This document shows positions 26,071 through 35,750 of a DNA stretch of 64,000 bases, one piece after another (the stretch's first letter is position 1; each line of letters begins with the position of its first letter). The stretch spans positions 1-64,000 of the forward strand of contig JACKLP010000009.1 of the NCBI GenBank assembly GCA_024235875.1, read 5' to 3'. Origin of the DNA: Burkholderiaceae bacterium. Lineage in GTDB: Bacteria; Pseudomonadota; Gammaproteobacteria; Burkholderiales; Burkholderiaceae_E. The notes beneath the pieces are model-generated. The model was given only the letters and a program-made list of their open reading frames with translations, was not told where the DNA came from and searched no databases. Made by a program: the position numbers and the translations under genes.

Positions 26071-27594
26071 TCAGCGCTCGAGTCGCATCTGCGGGTCTAG
26101 CGGATAGATCGGTCGGGTCACGCGCTCGAACGGAAACTGGCTGTAGTCCGAGCTGCACACCCCGGGGCCGGCGACCATCAGGATCTCGCGGGCGATCGGC
26201 TCGAAGCCGGCCCTGAAATGCTGGCGCGAGTGGATCAGCAGGTACCTGGCCCGAAGCGGATCGATGCCGCAGTGCGTGAACACACCGAGATCGGCCGGCT
26301 CTATCCGCCGCTCGGACACGACCAGTTGCATCGTGCCGGTGTCGAGCACCGCGGTGCGCCCGGCGCTCACCCGCGCACCGGTCATCATCGGGCCGGTGAT
26401 CGTGAATTCCCCGTCGGTGATCGCGCGTACGGTACCCGTCAATGTCAGGGGACGGCCCTTGCGGCCGATCGACGGCATGTCGGTGCGCCCGCCCACGGCC
26501 AGCGTGATCCGTCGACCAACCCCTGCCTCGATCATCGTCTGCACCGCGATCGGATCGCAGATCGGGCCCGCCACGACGCCTTCCAGTCCTTGATGCAGGA
26601 CTTCCTCGATCGATTCCATCGTGTCGACCGATCCGCCCGAGGCCGTATTGTTGCTGTGGTCGGCCAGGACCACCGGGAACGCTGTGGCCGTCTTCGCACG
26701 GGCGATGGTGGTGGCCATCGGCTCGAGTCGGAAGATGAACTCCTCGCGGCGCTGCCAGGCCTGCTCCGCGAGTTCGTCGGCCAGCGATTCGCCACGCTCG
26801 CGTCCGGCCTCGCCGTCGGCGACGACGACCACCGACAGGCCGGCGAACGGGATGTCGGCCAGCGGAAACCCGCCGAAGACCGATGCATTGAGCACCTCGC
26901 CACTGGCTTCCGCCGCGCGGGCACGGCCCATGATGTCCTTCATCGGCTGGAACTGGGGCGAGTGCTGGTTCATGTGCGTGAGCATGGGCAGCCAGCGGTG
27001 AATCACGAACGGCGCTGCGCGGCCCTCGAGCCGTGCCAGCAGCGTATGGGCGGCTCGCTCGCCGGTCTCGCGCATGTCGACATGCGGATAGGTCCGATAG
27101 CCCGTGATGATGTCGGCCCGTGCGGCCAGCGCCGGGCTGATATTGGCGTGGAAGTCGAGCGCGACTGCGATCGGGACCTCGGGTGCGATGTCCCGAATTC
27201 GGCGCAACAGCTCTGCTTCGCCGTCGTCGAGCCCCTCGGCGACCATCGCGCCATGCAGGTCGAGCATCACGGCATCGCAGCCACGTTTCACCGCCTCGAC
27301 GATCGCATCGGCCATCGTGTCGTAGGCGACCCGGTCGGTCGGCGCGCTGGGCGCGGCGTTGGCATAGACGGGAACGTCGATTTCGCCCCCGGCTTCACGT
27401 GCGGCGGCGACGAAGGCGGCAAAGGCCACATTGACATGGCCGAACGCATCGATCGCCCGCTGTCCGGTGAGCATCGGGCCGTCCTGTGGGCCCAGCGCCG
27501 AGGTGCGCGAGAAGAACGAGGCGAGTGGGGTCGCGACGGGCGAGAAGGTATTGGTCTCGTGCAGCATGCCGGCGACGACGAAACGGCGCGTCAT
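26071..27594 (-). CDS. M81-family (MlrC-like) metallopeptidase/amidohydrolase
   Basis: A 507-residue protein of the M81/MlrC family. Family landmarks are AGMLHETNTFSP at the N-terminus, VMLDLHGAMVAEG near residue 110, VALDFHANISP near residue 143 and VLADHSNNTASGGS near residue 305; histidines and aspartates in the first three are likely Zn ligands. MlrC opens linearised microcystin peptides, but most bacterial members are in organisms that never meet microcystin and their substrates are unknown. The ATG at 27594 has GGAG six to nine bases upstream; an earlier in-frame ATG at 27636 is less likely. Its stop lies seven bases past the convergent PPK2 stop. Confidence 0.85.
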   Translation of the reverse strand: MTRRFVVAGMLHETNTFSPVATPLASFFSRTSALGPQDGPMLTGQRAIDAFGHVNVAFAAFVAAAREAGGEIDVPVYANAAPSAPTDRVAYDTMADAIVEAVKRGCDAVMLDLHGAMVAEGLDDGEAELLRRIRDIAPEVPIAVALDFHANISPALAARADIITGYRTYPHVDMRETGERAAHTLLARLEGRAAPFVIHRWLPMLTHMNQHSPQFQPMKDIMGRARAAEASGEVLNASVFGGFPLADIPFAGLSVVVVADGEAGRERGESLADELAEQAWQRREEFIFRLEPMATTIARAKTATAFPVVLADHSNNTASGGSVDTMESIEEVLHQGLEGVVAGPICDPIAVQTMIEAGVGRRITLAVGGRTDMPSIGRKGRPLTLTGTVRAITDGEFTITGPMMTGARVSAGRTAVLDTGTMQLVVSERRIEPADLGVFTHCGIDPLRARYLLIHSRQHFRAGFEPIAREILMVAGPGVCSSDYSQFPFERVTRPIYPLDPQMRLER

Positions 27595-27744
27595 TGGTGT
27601 CTCCGCGAAGAATCCGACTTGCGCCGATAATGCCATGCGCGGCGGCGGTCGGGGCCTCCGCGATCAGTCATGGGCGAGCGGTCGGGTTCCGTACACGGGG
27701 CGTGCCGTCGCCGTCGGGTTTTCCAGACAACGATGGAGTGGGAC

Positions 27745-28209
27745 ATGCGCGAGTTGGAGAGGCTCTCGGAGCTTGAGGCATTGCAAGGCGAGGAGATCGG
27801 GGTCGGCGAATGGATGGAGGTGACGCAGCACCAGATCGATCTGTTTGCCGATGCAACCGGCGACCATCAATGGATTCACGTCGATCCCGAGCGCGCCGCG
27901 AAGGGACCGTTCGGTGCCACGATCGCGCACGGCTTCCTGACCCTGTCGCTGCTGCCCAAGCTGGTCGAGTCGACCCTGCGGGTCGCCGACGTGAAGATGG
28001 GCGTGAACTACGGGTTGAATCGGGTCCGCTTCACCTCGCCAGTGCCGGCTGGCTCGATGCTGCGCGCGCGTACGCGGCTGCTCAAGTACGAGCCTCTAGA
28101 GGTCGCCAGCGGCTACGGTGCCCAGGTCACCACCGAGGTGACGATCGAGATGAAGGGGGCCGATCGCCCTGCCTGTGTGGCCGAGTCGATCGGGCGCCGC
28201 TACGCGTAG
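27745..28209 (+). CDS. MaoC-family (hotdog) enoyl-CoA hydratase
   Basis: A 154-residue single-hotdog MaoC-like protein expected to hydrate trans-2-enoyl-CoA to (R)-3-hydroxyacyl-CoA. The hydratase-2 signature is clear: FADATGDHQWIHVDPERA then FGATIAHGFLTLSLLP (residues about 34-72), with the catalytic Asp and His. I start at 27745 because GGAGTGG sits just upstream; the ATG at 27733 is also possible. It diverges from the M81 gene and converges with cbbA. Size matches the short form of the family found in PHA and fatty-acid metabolism. Confidence 0.88.
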   Translation: MRELERLSELEALQGEEIGVGEWMEVTQHQIDLFADATGDHQWIHVDPERAAKGPFGATIAHGFLTLSLLPKLVESTLRVADVKMGVNYGLNRVRFTSPVPAGSMLRARTRLLKYEPLEVASGYGAQVTTEVTIEMKGADRPACVAESIGRRYA

Positions 28210-28267
28210 TCGGATCCTGTCGCGGTGGCCGACTGAGGTCCGTCGTCGAGTCCGAGGCCCTTGCGGC

Positions 28268-29326
28268 TCAGGCGGCGATCGGGTCGGCGACCGGATAGCG
28301 TCGCGCCATCGCCTCGAGTGCGATCGGCCGGATCCGCTCGGCCTGACCGGCACTGCCGAAGGCCTCGAAGCGGGCCAGGCAGATCTCGCCGGCCGCGGCG
28401 CGAGCGGCGGCCAAGGCCTTGCGGGGGTCGAATTCGGACGGCTGCTCGGCGAGGTCGCGGCGGATGGCGCCGCTCATTGCCAGACGGATGTCCGTATCGA
28501 TGTTGACCTTGCGCACGCCATTGCGGATCCCGCGCACGATCTCCTCGACAGGAACGCCGTAGGTCTCGCGCAAGCTTCCACCGTACGCACGAATGATCTC
28601 CAGCCACTCCTGCGGCACCGACGACGAGCCGTGCATGACCAGGTGTGTATCGGGGATGCGCTCGTGGATCCGGGCGATGCGATCGATCGCAAGGATGTCG
28701 GCGCTCGGACGACGAGAGAACTTGTAGGCACCGTGGCTGGTGCCGATCGCAATCGCCAGCGCATCGACATGGGTCTCGGCGACGAACCTGGCGGCCTCGT
28801 CGGGGTCGGTCAATAGCGCATCGTGCGAAAGCCTGCCGCTCGCCCCGATGCCGTCTTCCTCGCCCGCTTCGCCCGTCTCGAGCGACCCGAGGCAGCCGAG
28901 TTCGCCCTCGACCGAGACGCCGATCGGGTGAGCGATGTCGCAGACCCGACGGGTGACCGCGACGTTGTATTCATAGCTTGCCGGCGTCTTGCCGTCCTCG
29001 CGCAGCGATCCGTCCATCATCACGCTGGTGAAGCCCGAACGGATCGCCTGCTGACAGACCGCGACGCTGGTGCCATGGTCCTGGTGCAGGACCACCGGAA
29101 TGTCCGGATGCGTCTCGACCGCGGCGAGCACCATGTGGCGCAGATAGGCTTCGCCGGCGTACTTGCGTGCACCTGCCGAGGCCTGCAGGATCACCGGGCT
29201 CATCGCTTGTTGCGCGGCCTCCATGATCGCCTGGATTTGCTCGAGATTGTTGACGTTGAACGCGGGTACGCCGTAGTCGTTCTCGGCGGCGTGGTCGAGT
29301 AGTTGTCGCAGCGATATCAGTGCCAT
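28268..29326 (-). CDS. cbbA: class II fructose-1,6-bisphosphate aldolase (Calvin-cycle type)
   Basis: A 352-residue Zn-dependent class II aldolase forming fructose-1,6-bisphosphate (and sedoheptulose-1,7-bisphosphate) from triose phosphates. Zn and catalytic segments include VVLHQDHG near residue 79, VEGELGCLG near residue 138, GTSHGAYKFSRRP near residue 195, LVMHGSSSVP near residue 229 and the KVNIDTDIR loop near residue 274. It is the last gene of the cbb operon, 61 bases after transketolase. The subtype is the 350-residue CbbA/Fba form found in betaproteobacterial cbb operons. Confidence 0.94.
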   Translation of the reverse strand: MALISLRQLLDHAAENDYGVPAFNVNNLEQIQAIMEAAQQAMSPVILQASAGARKYAGEAYLRHMVLAAVETHPDIPVVLHQDHGTSVAVCQQAIRSGFTSVMMDGSLREDGKTPASYEYNVAVTRRVCDIAHPIGVSVEGELGCLGSLETGEAGEEDGIGASGRLSHDALLTDPDEAARFVAETHVDALAIAIGTSHGAYKFSRRPSADILAIDRIARIHERIPDTHLVMHGSSSVPQEWLEIIRAYGGSLRETYGVPVEEIVRGIRNGVRKVNIDTDIRLAMSGAIRRDLAEQPSEFDPRKALAAARAAAGEICLARFEAFGSAGQAERIRPIALEAMARRYPVADPIAA

Positions 29327-29387
29327 CGTGGTTCTCGTCGGGGGCTCTTGGGATGGTGGAATCCGTGGCCGGCGCAGCCGACCGGCT

Positions 29388-31427
29388 TCAGGCGCCGGTT
29401 CGACGTCGTTCGATCACCGTACGAACGGCATCGGCGACACGTGCCGCTGTCATGCCGAGATGATCGAACACCTCGTTGCCAGGGCCCGACTCGCCGAAGC
29501 GATCGATTCCGACGACCTCGCCGTCGCAGCCGGCCAGTCGCCACCAGCCGTCGGTGGTGCCGGCCTCGACGACCACGCGCGGCAAGTCGCGCCGCAGCAC
29601 CGCGTCGCGCCAGCCGGGGTCCTGCGCATCGAAGGTCCTGACCGAGGGCATCGAGACCACGCGCACGCCGACGCCTTCGGCACCGAGCAAGTCGGCCGCT
29701 GCGATCGCGAGGCCGACCTCCGAACCGGTCGCGATCACCGTGGCGGCGGCCCCATCAGCGTCGCGCAGCACGTAGCCGCCGCGGCTGATCGCATCCGTGG
29801 TCGCCCCGTCGCGAGCCTGGACCTGCAGCGCCTGGCGCGAGAGCACCAGCGCGGTGGGCCCGTCGGCACGACGCAGCGCGCTCACCCACGCGGTTGCGGT
29901 CTCGGCCGCGTCGCAGGGGCGCCAGACGTCGAGGCCCGGGATCATCCGCAGGCTGGCGACATGCTCGACCGGTTGGTGAGTCGGCCCGTCTTCGCCCAAT
30001 CCGACCGAATCATGCGTCAGCACATGCACGACGCGGCGCTTCATCAGGGCCGCCATGCGGATCGCGTTGCGCGAGTAGTCGGAGAAGGTCAGGAAAGTCC
30101 CCCCGAACGGGATGTAGCCGCCATGCAGCGCGATCCCGTTCATCACCGCGCTCATGCCGAATTCGCGAACGCCATAGTTCAGGTGGCGCCCGCCGGGCGT
30201 GCCCGCGCGCACCGGCTCGCAGCCGGGCCAGTCGGTCAGGTTCGAGCCGGTGAGGTCGGCCGAGCCACCGAGCATTTCGGGCAGGGCCAAAGCGAGCCGG
30301 GCGATCGCGAGCTGGGAGGCCTTGCGGGTCGCCACCGCCTTGTCGTCGGCCGCCAGCGCGGCGATCGCACTCGACGCGAGCTGCTCGAAGTCGTCCGGCA
30401 ACTCGCCGCGCATGCGCCGCCGAAACGCGTCGGCAAGGTCGGGGTACTCGGCGCGGTAGGCGGCGAACCGGCCTTCCCAATCCTGGCGGCGCGCATGGCC
30501 GGCGGCGCGAGCGTCCCACTGCTCGCGGGCCGCGGGCGGCACCTCGAAGGGTGCATATTCCCATCCTAGCGCGCGTCGCGTCGCGGTGGTCTCGTCGGCG
30601 CCCAGCGGCTCGCCATGCGCCTTGGCCGTGTCGACGCGTGCGGGCGAACCCTGACCGATGTGGGTGCGACAGCGGATCAGGCTCGGGCGGCCGGCCGCCT
30701 TGGCCTCGCGCAGCGCCCGATCCACGGCGTCGACGTCATGGCCGTCGATCGGCCCGATCACGTTCCAGCCGTAGCCGGTGAAACGCTGGCCGACGTCGTC
30801 GGCGCACCAGTTCTTGACCTTGCCGTCGATCGAGATGCCATTGTCGTCGAACAGCACGGTCAGCTTGGCCAGGCCCAGCGTGCCGGCGAGCGAGCAGGCT
30901 TCGTGGCTGATGCCCTCCATCAGGCAGCCGTCGCCGGCAAACGCATAGGTGCGATGATCGACGATGGCGTGCCCGGGGCGGTTGAATTCGTCGGCGAGCA
31001 GTCGCTCGGCCAGCGCCATCCCGACGGCGTTCGCCAGGCCCTGGCCGAGCGGGCCGGTGGTCGTCTCGACGCCCGGGGTCACATCGACCTCCGGATGTCC
31101 GGGCGTACGGCTGCCAAGCTGGCGGAAGCGCCGGATCTCCTCGAGTGGCAGTTCGTAGCCGCTCAGGTGCAGCAGCGCGTAGATGAGCATCGACGCGTGG
31201 CCGTTCGAGAGCACGAAGCGGTCCCGGTCGGGCCAGTCGGGCACACCCGGATCGTGTTGCAGATGGCGTTGCCAGAGCGCGACGGCCATCTCGGCCATGC
31301 CCATCGGCGCGCCCGGGTGTCCGGACTTGGCCTGGTTGACTGCATCGATCGCAAGAAAGCGCAATGCATTGGCGCTGAGCGTGTCGGGCGTGACCACGGG
31401 CGTACCCGTCCTGGCAGGATCGGTCAT
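29388..31427 (-). CDS. cbbT: transketolase
   Basis: A 679-residue ThDP enzyme moving two-carbon ketol units in the Calvin cycle. Landmarks are SGHPGAPMGMAEMA near residue 35, the donor-binding TTGPLGQGLANAVG, the ThDP motif GDGCLMEGISHE followed by DDN, and HDSVGLGEDGPTHQPVEH in the second half with the catalytic Glu of REFGMS. I start at the ATG at 31427, which has AGGAGAAG upstream; the frame extends a further 13 codons toward prkB. It is seventh in the cbb operon, 38 bases after phosphoribulokinase. Confidence 0.95.
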   Translation of the reverse strand: MTDPARTGTPVVTPDTLSANALRFLAIDAVNQAKSGHPGAPMGMAEMAVALWQRHLQHDPGVPDWPDRDRFVLSNGHASMLIYALLHLSGYELPLEEIRRFRQLGSRTPGHPEVDVTPGVETTTGPLGQGLANAVGMALAERLLADEFNRPGHAIVDHRTYAFAGDGCLMEGISHEACSLAGTLGLAKLTVLFDDNGISIDGKVKNWCADDVGQRFTGYGWNVIGPIDGHDVDAVDRALREAKAAGRPSLIRCRTHIGQGSPARVDTAKAHGEPLGADETTATRRALGWEYAPFEVPPAAREQWDARAAGHARRQDWEGRFAAYRAEYPDLADAFRRRMRGELPDDFEQLASSAIAALAADDKAVATRKASQLAIARLALALPEMLGGSADLTGSNLTDWPGCEPVRAGTPGGRHLNYGVREFGMSAVMNGIALHGGYIPFGGTFLTFSDYSRNAIRMAALMKRRVVHVLTHDSVGLGEDGPTHQPVEHVASLRMIPGLDVWRPCDAAETATAWVSALRRADGPTALVLSRQALQVQARDGATTDAISRGGYVLRDADGAAATVIATGSEVGLAIAAADLLGAEGVGVRVVSMPSVRTFDAQDPGWRDAVLRRDLPRVVVEAGTTDGWWRLAGCDGEVVGIDRFGESGPGNEVFDHLGMTAARVADAVRTVIERRRTGA

Positions 31428-31465
31428 CAGGGCTTCTCCTTCGAGTGGTCGGGCAGGGCGAGCCA

Positions 31466-32350
31466 TCAGCCCAGGCCGAGCGTCTTCTTGCGTCGGTCCA
31501 TGAGTCGCCAGATGAATGGCGTGAAGATCAACTGCATCGCCAGTTCCATCTTGCCGCCAGGCACGACGATGGTGTTCGCCCTCGACATGAAGGAGTCGTG
31601 CAGCATGTTCATCAGATATGGAAAGTCGATTCCGTTCGGGTTTGCGAAGCGGATCACCAGCATGCTCTCATCCGCGCTCGGGATGTCGCGCGCAATGAAG
31701 GGATTCGAGGTGTCGACGATCGGCACGCGCTGGAAGTTCACGTGGGTGCGTTCGAACTGGGGGCAGATGTAGTGGACATAGTCGGGCATCCGACGCAGGA
31801 TCACGTCCATCACCGCCTCGGTCGAATAGCCCCGCGTGGAGCGGTCGCGATGGATCTTCTGGATCCACTCCAGGTTGATGACCGGCACCACGCCGACCAG
31901 CAGATCCGGGTACTTGGATACATCGATGTCGCCGTCGCGGACCGCGCCGTGAAGGCCTTCGTAGAACAACAGGTCGGTGTCGGCCGGAATGGACTCCCAT
32001 GGCGTGAAGGTGCCCGGCTCCTGCGAGTAGGGTCTTGCTTCGTCCTCGTTGTGCAGGTACTTGCGGCACTTCCCGGTACCGGTTCGCGCGTAGTCGCGGA
32101 ACATCTCCTCGAGCTCGGCAAACAGGTTCGAGTCCGGACCGAAATGACTGAACTGACGGTTTCCGGCGGCCTCCTGCTCGGCCATCGCATGGCGCATCTC
32201 GGCACGGTCGAAGCGATGGTAGCTGTCGCCCTCGACCAGCGCCGCCGTGACGCCCTCGCGGCGAAAGATCTTCTCGAAGGTTCGGGTCACCGACGTGGTG
32301 CCGGCGCCCGAGGAGCCGGTGATCGCGATGATCGGGTGCTTGTGCGACAT
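31466..32350 (-). CDS. cbbP: phosphoribulokinase
   Basis: A 294-residue proteobacterial-type phosphoribulokinase, which makes ribulose-1,5-bisphosphate from ribulose-5-phosphate and ATP. The P-loop is GSSGAGTTS near residue 12, EGDSYHRFDR lies near residue 40 and the catalytic and substrate region HFGPDSNLFAELEEMF near residue 68. The size and the long central YEGLHGAV.DGDIDVSKYPDL segment match the octameric bacterial enzymes, which are usually NADH-activated. The ATG at 32350 is eleven bases after the FBPase stop. Length and motifs are intact. Confidence 0.96.
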   Translation of the reverse strand: MSHKHPIIAITGSSGAGTTSVTRTFEKIFRREGVTAALVEGDSYHRFDRAEMRHAMAEQEAAGNRQFSHFGPDSNLFAELEEMFRDYARTGTGKCRKYLHNEDEARPYSQEPGTFTPWESIPADTDLLFYEGLHGAVRDGDIDVSKYPDLLVGVVPVINLEWIQKIHRDRSTRGYSTEAVMDVILRRMPDYVHYICPQFERTHVNFQRVPIVDTSNPFIARDIPSADESMLVIRFANPNGIDFPYLMNMLHDSFMSRANTIVVPGGKMELAMQLIFTPFIWRLMDRRKKTLGLG

Positions 32351-32361
32351 CGTCGTCTCCG

Positions 32362-33438
32362 TCAGGCAGCGTCGCGGAAGAGCCCGCGCGCATTGAACAA
32401 CGGGGTGTCCGGGCCGCCGCGGGTGCCATCCTCCGCGTGGTAGCGCTCGATGCGCTCGACCTCGGCGCGCGAACCGAACACGAAGCCCATGCGCTCGTGG
32501 ATCGATTCCGGCTTCACACCGAGCACCGGCACTGAACCGGTGCTCGCGCGCCCGCCAGCCTGCTCGATCAGGAAGCCGATCGGATTGCACTCGTAGAGCA
32601 ATCGCAATCGACCCTTCTTCTTCGGGTCCTTGGTGTCGCGCGGATACATGAACACGCCGCCTCGAGTCAGGATCCGATGCGCCTCGGCCACCAGCGACGC
32701 GATCCAGCGCATGTTGAAGTCGCGGTCGCGCACGCCGTTTCGGCCTGCCAGGCATTCTTCGACGTAGCGGCGCACCGGCGGCTGCCAGAAGCGGCTGTTC
32801 GACGCATTGATCGCGAACTCACTGGTTTGCTCGGGTACCGTGACATTGGAGCGCGTCAGGATGAACTCGCCGATCTCCGGCTCGAGCGTGAACATGTGCA
32901 CACCGCGTCCGACCGAGAGGACCAGCATCGTCGACGGTCCGTAGATGGCGTAGCCGGCGGCCACCTGCCGCTCACCCGGCTGCAGGAAATCCTCCGCCGT
33001 CACCGGTCGGCCGTGCGCTGGCGCGCGCAGGATCGAGAAGATGCTGCCAACCGAGACATTGACATCGATGTTGGAGGACCCGTCGAGCGGGTCGAACGCG
33101 AGCAGGTATTCGCGACCATCGTGCTCGTCGGTGGCAACGACGATCGGCGCGTCGGCTTCCTCGGAGATCAGGCCGGCCAGGTTGCCTCCCCAGCCGGCGC
33201 AATGCGTGAAGGTCTCGTGGGCGATGAGGTCGAGCCGCTGCTGGGTCTCGCCATGCGTGTTGACGGCGTCGGACGAACCCAGCATGTCCGCCAGCGCCCC
33301 GTAGGCGACCTTGCGCGAGATCGTCTTGCAGGCCAGCGCGACCGCCAGTAGCAGGCTGTTGAAGCCGCCGGAGGCATCGGGGTAGCGACGGCGCTCCTCG
33401 ATCAGGAACTGGGTCAGCGTCGTCTCGTGACGGATCAT
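32362..33438 (-). CDS. cbbF: class I fructose-1,6-bisphosphatase
   Basis: A 358-residue Mg-dependent FBPase. Motifs are LAGLISEEADAP (metal-binding glutamates), the core FDPLDGSSNIDVNVSVGSIF near residue 117 (as FDPLDGSSNID) and the MRWIASLVAEAHRILTRGG and KKKGRLRLLYECNPI segments that bind the sugar phosphate. In cbb operons this enzyme commonly also dephosphorylates sedoheptulose-1,7-bisphosphate. The ATG at 33438 overlaps the cbbY stop by four bases, giving coupled translation. Confidence 0.95.
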   Translation of the reverse strand: MIRHETTLTQFLIEERRRYPDASGGFNSLLLAVALACKTISRKVAYGALADMLGSSDAVNTHGETQQRLDLIAHETFTHCAGWGGNLAGLISEEADAPIVVATDEHDGREYLLAFDPLDGSSNIDVNVSVGSIFSILRAPAHGRPVTAEDFLQPGERQVAAGYAIYGPSTMLVLSVGRGVHMFTLEPEIGEFILTRSNVTVPEQTSEFAINASNSRFWQPPVRRYVEECLAGRNGVRDRDFNMRWIASLVAEAHRILTRGGVFMYPRDTKDPKKKGRLRLLYECNPIGFLIEQAGGRASTGSVPVLGVKPESIHERMGFVFGSRAEVERIERYHAEDGTRGGPDTPLFNARGLFRDAA

Positions 33439-34262
33439 CGAATCTCTCCTGGGCTGGTCTGCAGGCGCGAGCGATTTGGGCCACGCGAGGCCTCGCGTGG
33501 GGGCAGCAACTGGTGCCATGCCCGAAGGCCCGCGACGTCGACCCATCGGTTGGGCATGCCGGTCGGCGGCGCATCCAGGGGATGGTCGGGGTCGCCCAGG
33601 TTGGGCAATACCAGGTTGGCGTCGCCCAGGTCCTCGGCGCGGGTGTAGAGGCTGGGCGTGGCGATCGTCGCGATGCCGGCGGCGCTTGCGGCCGCGACGC
33701 CGGGCGGACTGTCCTCGAAGGCGATCGCCTCGGATCCCGGGACCCCGAGCCGTCGAAGGCACTCGAGATAGACGTCGGGCGCCGGCTTCTTGCGAACCAC
33801 CATGTTGCCTGCGACGATCGCGGCGAAGCGCTCGCGCCAGTCGGGACTCAGTGCGGGCTCGAGCAATACGTCGAGGTTCGCCTGCGTGGTGGTCGACGCG
33901 ATCGCGACAACCAGGCCGCCACCCTCTGCCTCGTCGAGCAAGCGGACGATTCCCGGGCGCAGTCGCGAGGTCAGTTCGTCGCCCATCTGCGCGTAGTGTC
34001 GGGTCTTGCGCGCGTGCAGGCGGGCGATCATCTCGCCGTCGACCTCGTGTGCCGGCCCCTGCGGTCGCGCAAGGCCGCCGTGAAACCAGGCCGACAGTCG
34101 TTCGTGCCCACCCGGCACGGTCAGCAGCTTCCGATAGGTCTCCGGATCCCATCGGTCGGGCAGGCCGGCTTCGGCGAATGCTGCGTTGAAGGCGGCGCGG
34201 TGACGCTCCTCGGTCTCGGCCACCGTCCCGTCGATGTCGAAGATCAGTACGCTCAGGGCCAT
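33435..34262 (-). CDS. cbbY: CbbY-type HAD phosphatase
   Basis: A 275-residue haloacid dehalogenase-superfamily phosphatase. Motif I is DIDGTVAETEERHRAAFN at residue 9, the cap contains TVPGGHERLSAWF, motif II lies in VVAIASTTTQ, and motifs III/IV in KKPAPDVYLECLRRLG and AFEDSPPGVAAA. CbbY in red-type systems degrades xylulose-1,5-bisphosphate, a misfire product that inhibits RuBisCO, so it works with the neighbouring CbbX activase. Its C-terminal 40 residues are Pro/Arg-rich and beyond the usual fold. It sits three bases after cbbX. Confidence 0.92.
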   Translation of the reverse strand: MALSVLIFDIDGTVAETEERHRAAFNAAFAEAGLPDRWDPETYRKLLTVPGGHERLSAWFHGGLARPQGPAHEVDGEMIARLHARKTRHYAQMGDELTSRLRPGIVRLLDEAEGGGLVVAIASTTTQANLDVLLEPALSPDWRERFAAIVAGNMVVRKKPAPDVYLECLRRLGVPGSEAIAFEDSPPGVAAASAAGIATIATPSLYTRAEDLGDANLVLPNLGDPDHPLDAPPTGMPNRWVDVAGLRAWHQLLPPREASRGPNRSRLQTSPGEIR

Positions 34263-34265
34263 CGT

Positions 34266-35243
34266 CTACTCCGCTTGTGCGAACACGCTGCTCGCGAGGA
34301 TGTCGGTCGCTTCGAGGGTCGAGAGCCGGGCGGCATCGGCCTCGCCGATTTGTCCGAACAGCCGGCTCGCATGTCGAAGCCGCGCCCGATCGAGTGCATT
34401 GCGCACGCTGCGCGCGTTGGCGAAGTGCGGCTGGCGACGCCGGTGTTCGATATACCGGACGAAGGCGCCCTGGGCGCCCTCGTCGAAACGATACCCGATG
34501 TTCACGAGCATCTTCTGCGCGATCTGCATCAGCTCGGCGTCGTCATAGTCGGGGAAATCGATGTGATGCGCGATGCGCGACGAGAACCCCGGATTGCACT
34601 CGAAGAAGGTCGTCATTCGGTCCTTGTAGCCGGCCAGGATGACGACCAGGTCCTCGCGCTGGTTCTCCATGACCTGAAGCAGGATCTCGATCGCCTCCTG
34701 GCCGTAGTCGCGCTCGTTCTCGGGCCGGTAGAGGTAGTAGGCCTCGTCGATGAACAAGACCCCGCCCATCGCGCGCTTGAGTACTTCCTTGGTCTTGGGC
34801 GCGGTGTGCCCGATGTACTGGCCGACCAGGTCGTCTCGGGTGACCGCGACCAGGTGACCCTTGCGGACGTAGCCCAGTCGATGGAGGATCGAAGCCATCT
34901 TCATCGCGACCGTGGTCTTGCCGGTGCCCGGATTGCCGGTGAAGCACATGTGCAAGCCAGGTGCCGCCGACGCGAGCCCATGGGCGCGGCGCGCGGCGTC
35001 GACGACCAGCAGGGCCGCGATGTCGCGGATCCGGCGCTTCACCGGTGCCAGGCCGATCAGCTCGTCGTCGAGTTCAGCGAGCAACGCGAGCACCTCGGCC
35101 TCACCGAAGCTCGGGGTGGGCGTGGTGCCGTTTCGCGCATCAGGTTCGGACACCTGATCCGTCGCCGCTCGGGCGGGCGCGGCGATCCCGGCGGACGGCG
35201 CGGGTGCGCCGCCGGTGTTCGGATTTTGCCAACGCGTGTTCAC
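34266..35243 (-). CDS. cbbX: red-type RuBisCO activase CbbX
   Basis: A 325-residue AAA+ ATPase that remodels inhibited red-type RuBisCO by pulling on the large-subunit C-terminus. Walker A is TGNPGTGKTT near residue 102, Walker B GVLFIDEAYYLY near residue 161, sensor/pore elements follow (YIGHTAPKTKEVL is the pore-loop region) and the arginine-finger region FSSRIAHHIDF is near residue 226. An N-terminal Ala/Pro-rich extension of about 45 residues precedes the fold. Its location next to cbbS fits a red-type operon. Confidence 0.96.
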   Translation of the reverse strand: MNTRWQNPNTGGAPAPSAGIAAPARAATDQVSEPDARNGTTPTPSFGEAEVLALLAELDDELIGLAPVKRRIRDIAALLVVDAARRAHGLASAAPGLHMCFTGNPGTGKTTVAMKMASILHRLGYVRKGHLVAVTRDDLVGQYIGHTAPKTKEVLKRAMGGVLFIDEAYYLYRPENERDYGQEAIEILLQVMENQREDLVVILAGYKDRMTTFFECNPGFSSRIAHHIDFPDYDDAELMQIAQKMLVNIGYRFDEGAQGAFVRYIEHRRRQPHFANARSVRNALDRARLRHASRLFGQIGEADAARLSTLEATDILASSVFAQAE

Positions 35244-35280
35244 GATGCTCGCTCCTCCGGTTCATGCAGCCCGACGGTGC

Positions 35281-35703
35281 TCAGCCGCCGTAGCGTTGGC
35301 CCACGGGTGAGGTCGTCGCGTACGGCTCGATCGAGTAGCGTTGGATCCGGCCCGACGATTCGGTCCGTCGCAGGCGCAAGCCCGGCTCCTGCGACGGCCG
35401 GCTCGCGATGAACGAGAGCCGGACCGTCTCCCAGCCGTAGCTGGAGTCGAAGGCATTGATGCGAATGTAGTGCTCCGGAAACGTGCGGCGGCACTCGGCC
35501 AGTTCGGCCATCGCGCCCGCCGGGTCCGCGAGGTCGAACATCGGGTGGCCGAACATTTCCCAGTACGTATTGCGCGGATGGATGTCGTCGGTGTATTCGA
35601 TGCTCACGGCCCAGCCCTGCGCCAGGCAGTAGGCGATCTGGCTGCGGATCTGGTCGTCGCTCAGGTCCGGCAGGAAGGAGAAGGCACCCTGTGTGATTCG
35701 CAT
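35281..35703 (-). CDS. cbbS: RuBisCO small subunit, form I red type
   Basis: A 140-residue small subunit starting MRITQGAFSFLPDLSDDQI, the red-type (form IC) opening. The central part has WAVSIEYTDDIHPRNTYWEMFG, and a C-terminal extension (about residues 110-140, ending SPVGQRYGG) would form the extra beta-hairpin that lines the central pore of red-type L8S8 enzymes. Start at the ATG at 35703, 47 bases after cbbL. Caps the octameric large-subunit core. Confidence 0.96.
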   Translation of the reverse strand: MRITQGAFSFLPDLSDDQIRSQIAYCLAQGWAVSIEYTDDIHPRNTYWEMFGHPMFDLADPAGAMAELAECRRTFPEHYIRINAFDSSYGWETVRLSFIASRPSQEPGLRLRRTESSGRIQRYSIEPYATTSPVGQRYGG

Positions 35704-35750
35704 GTCGGTTTCCTCTTGATTCGCGAAAGGCGGGATCGCGGCAGACGGGC

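Noticed and set aside
26071..27594. Microcystin degradation (mlr) locus because of the MlrC-like protein
   Set aside because: No mlrA, mlrB or mlrD is nearby, and M81 proteins are widespread without that function.
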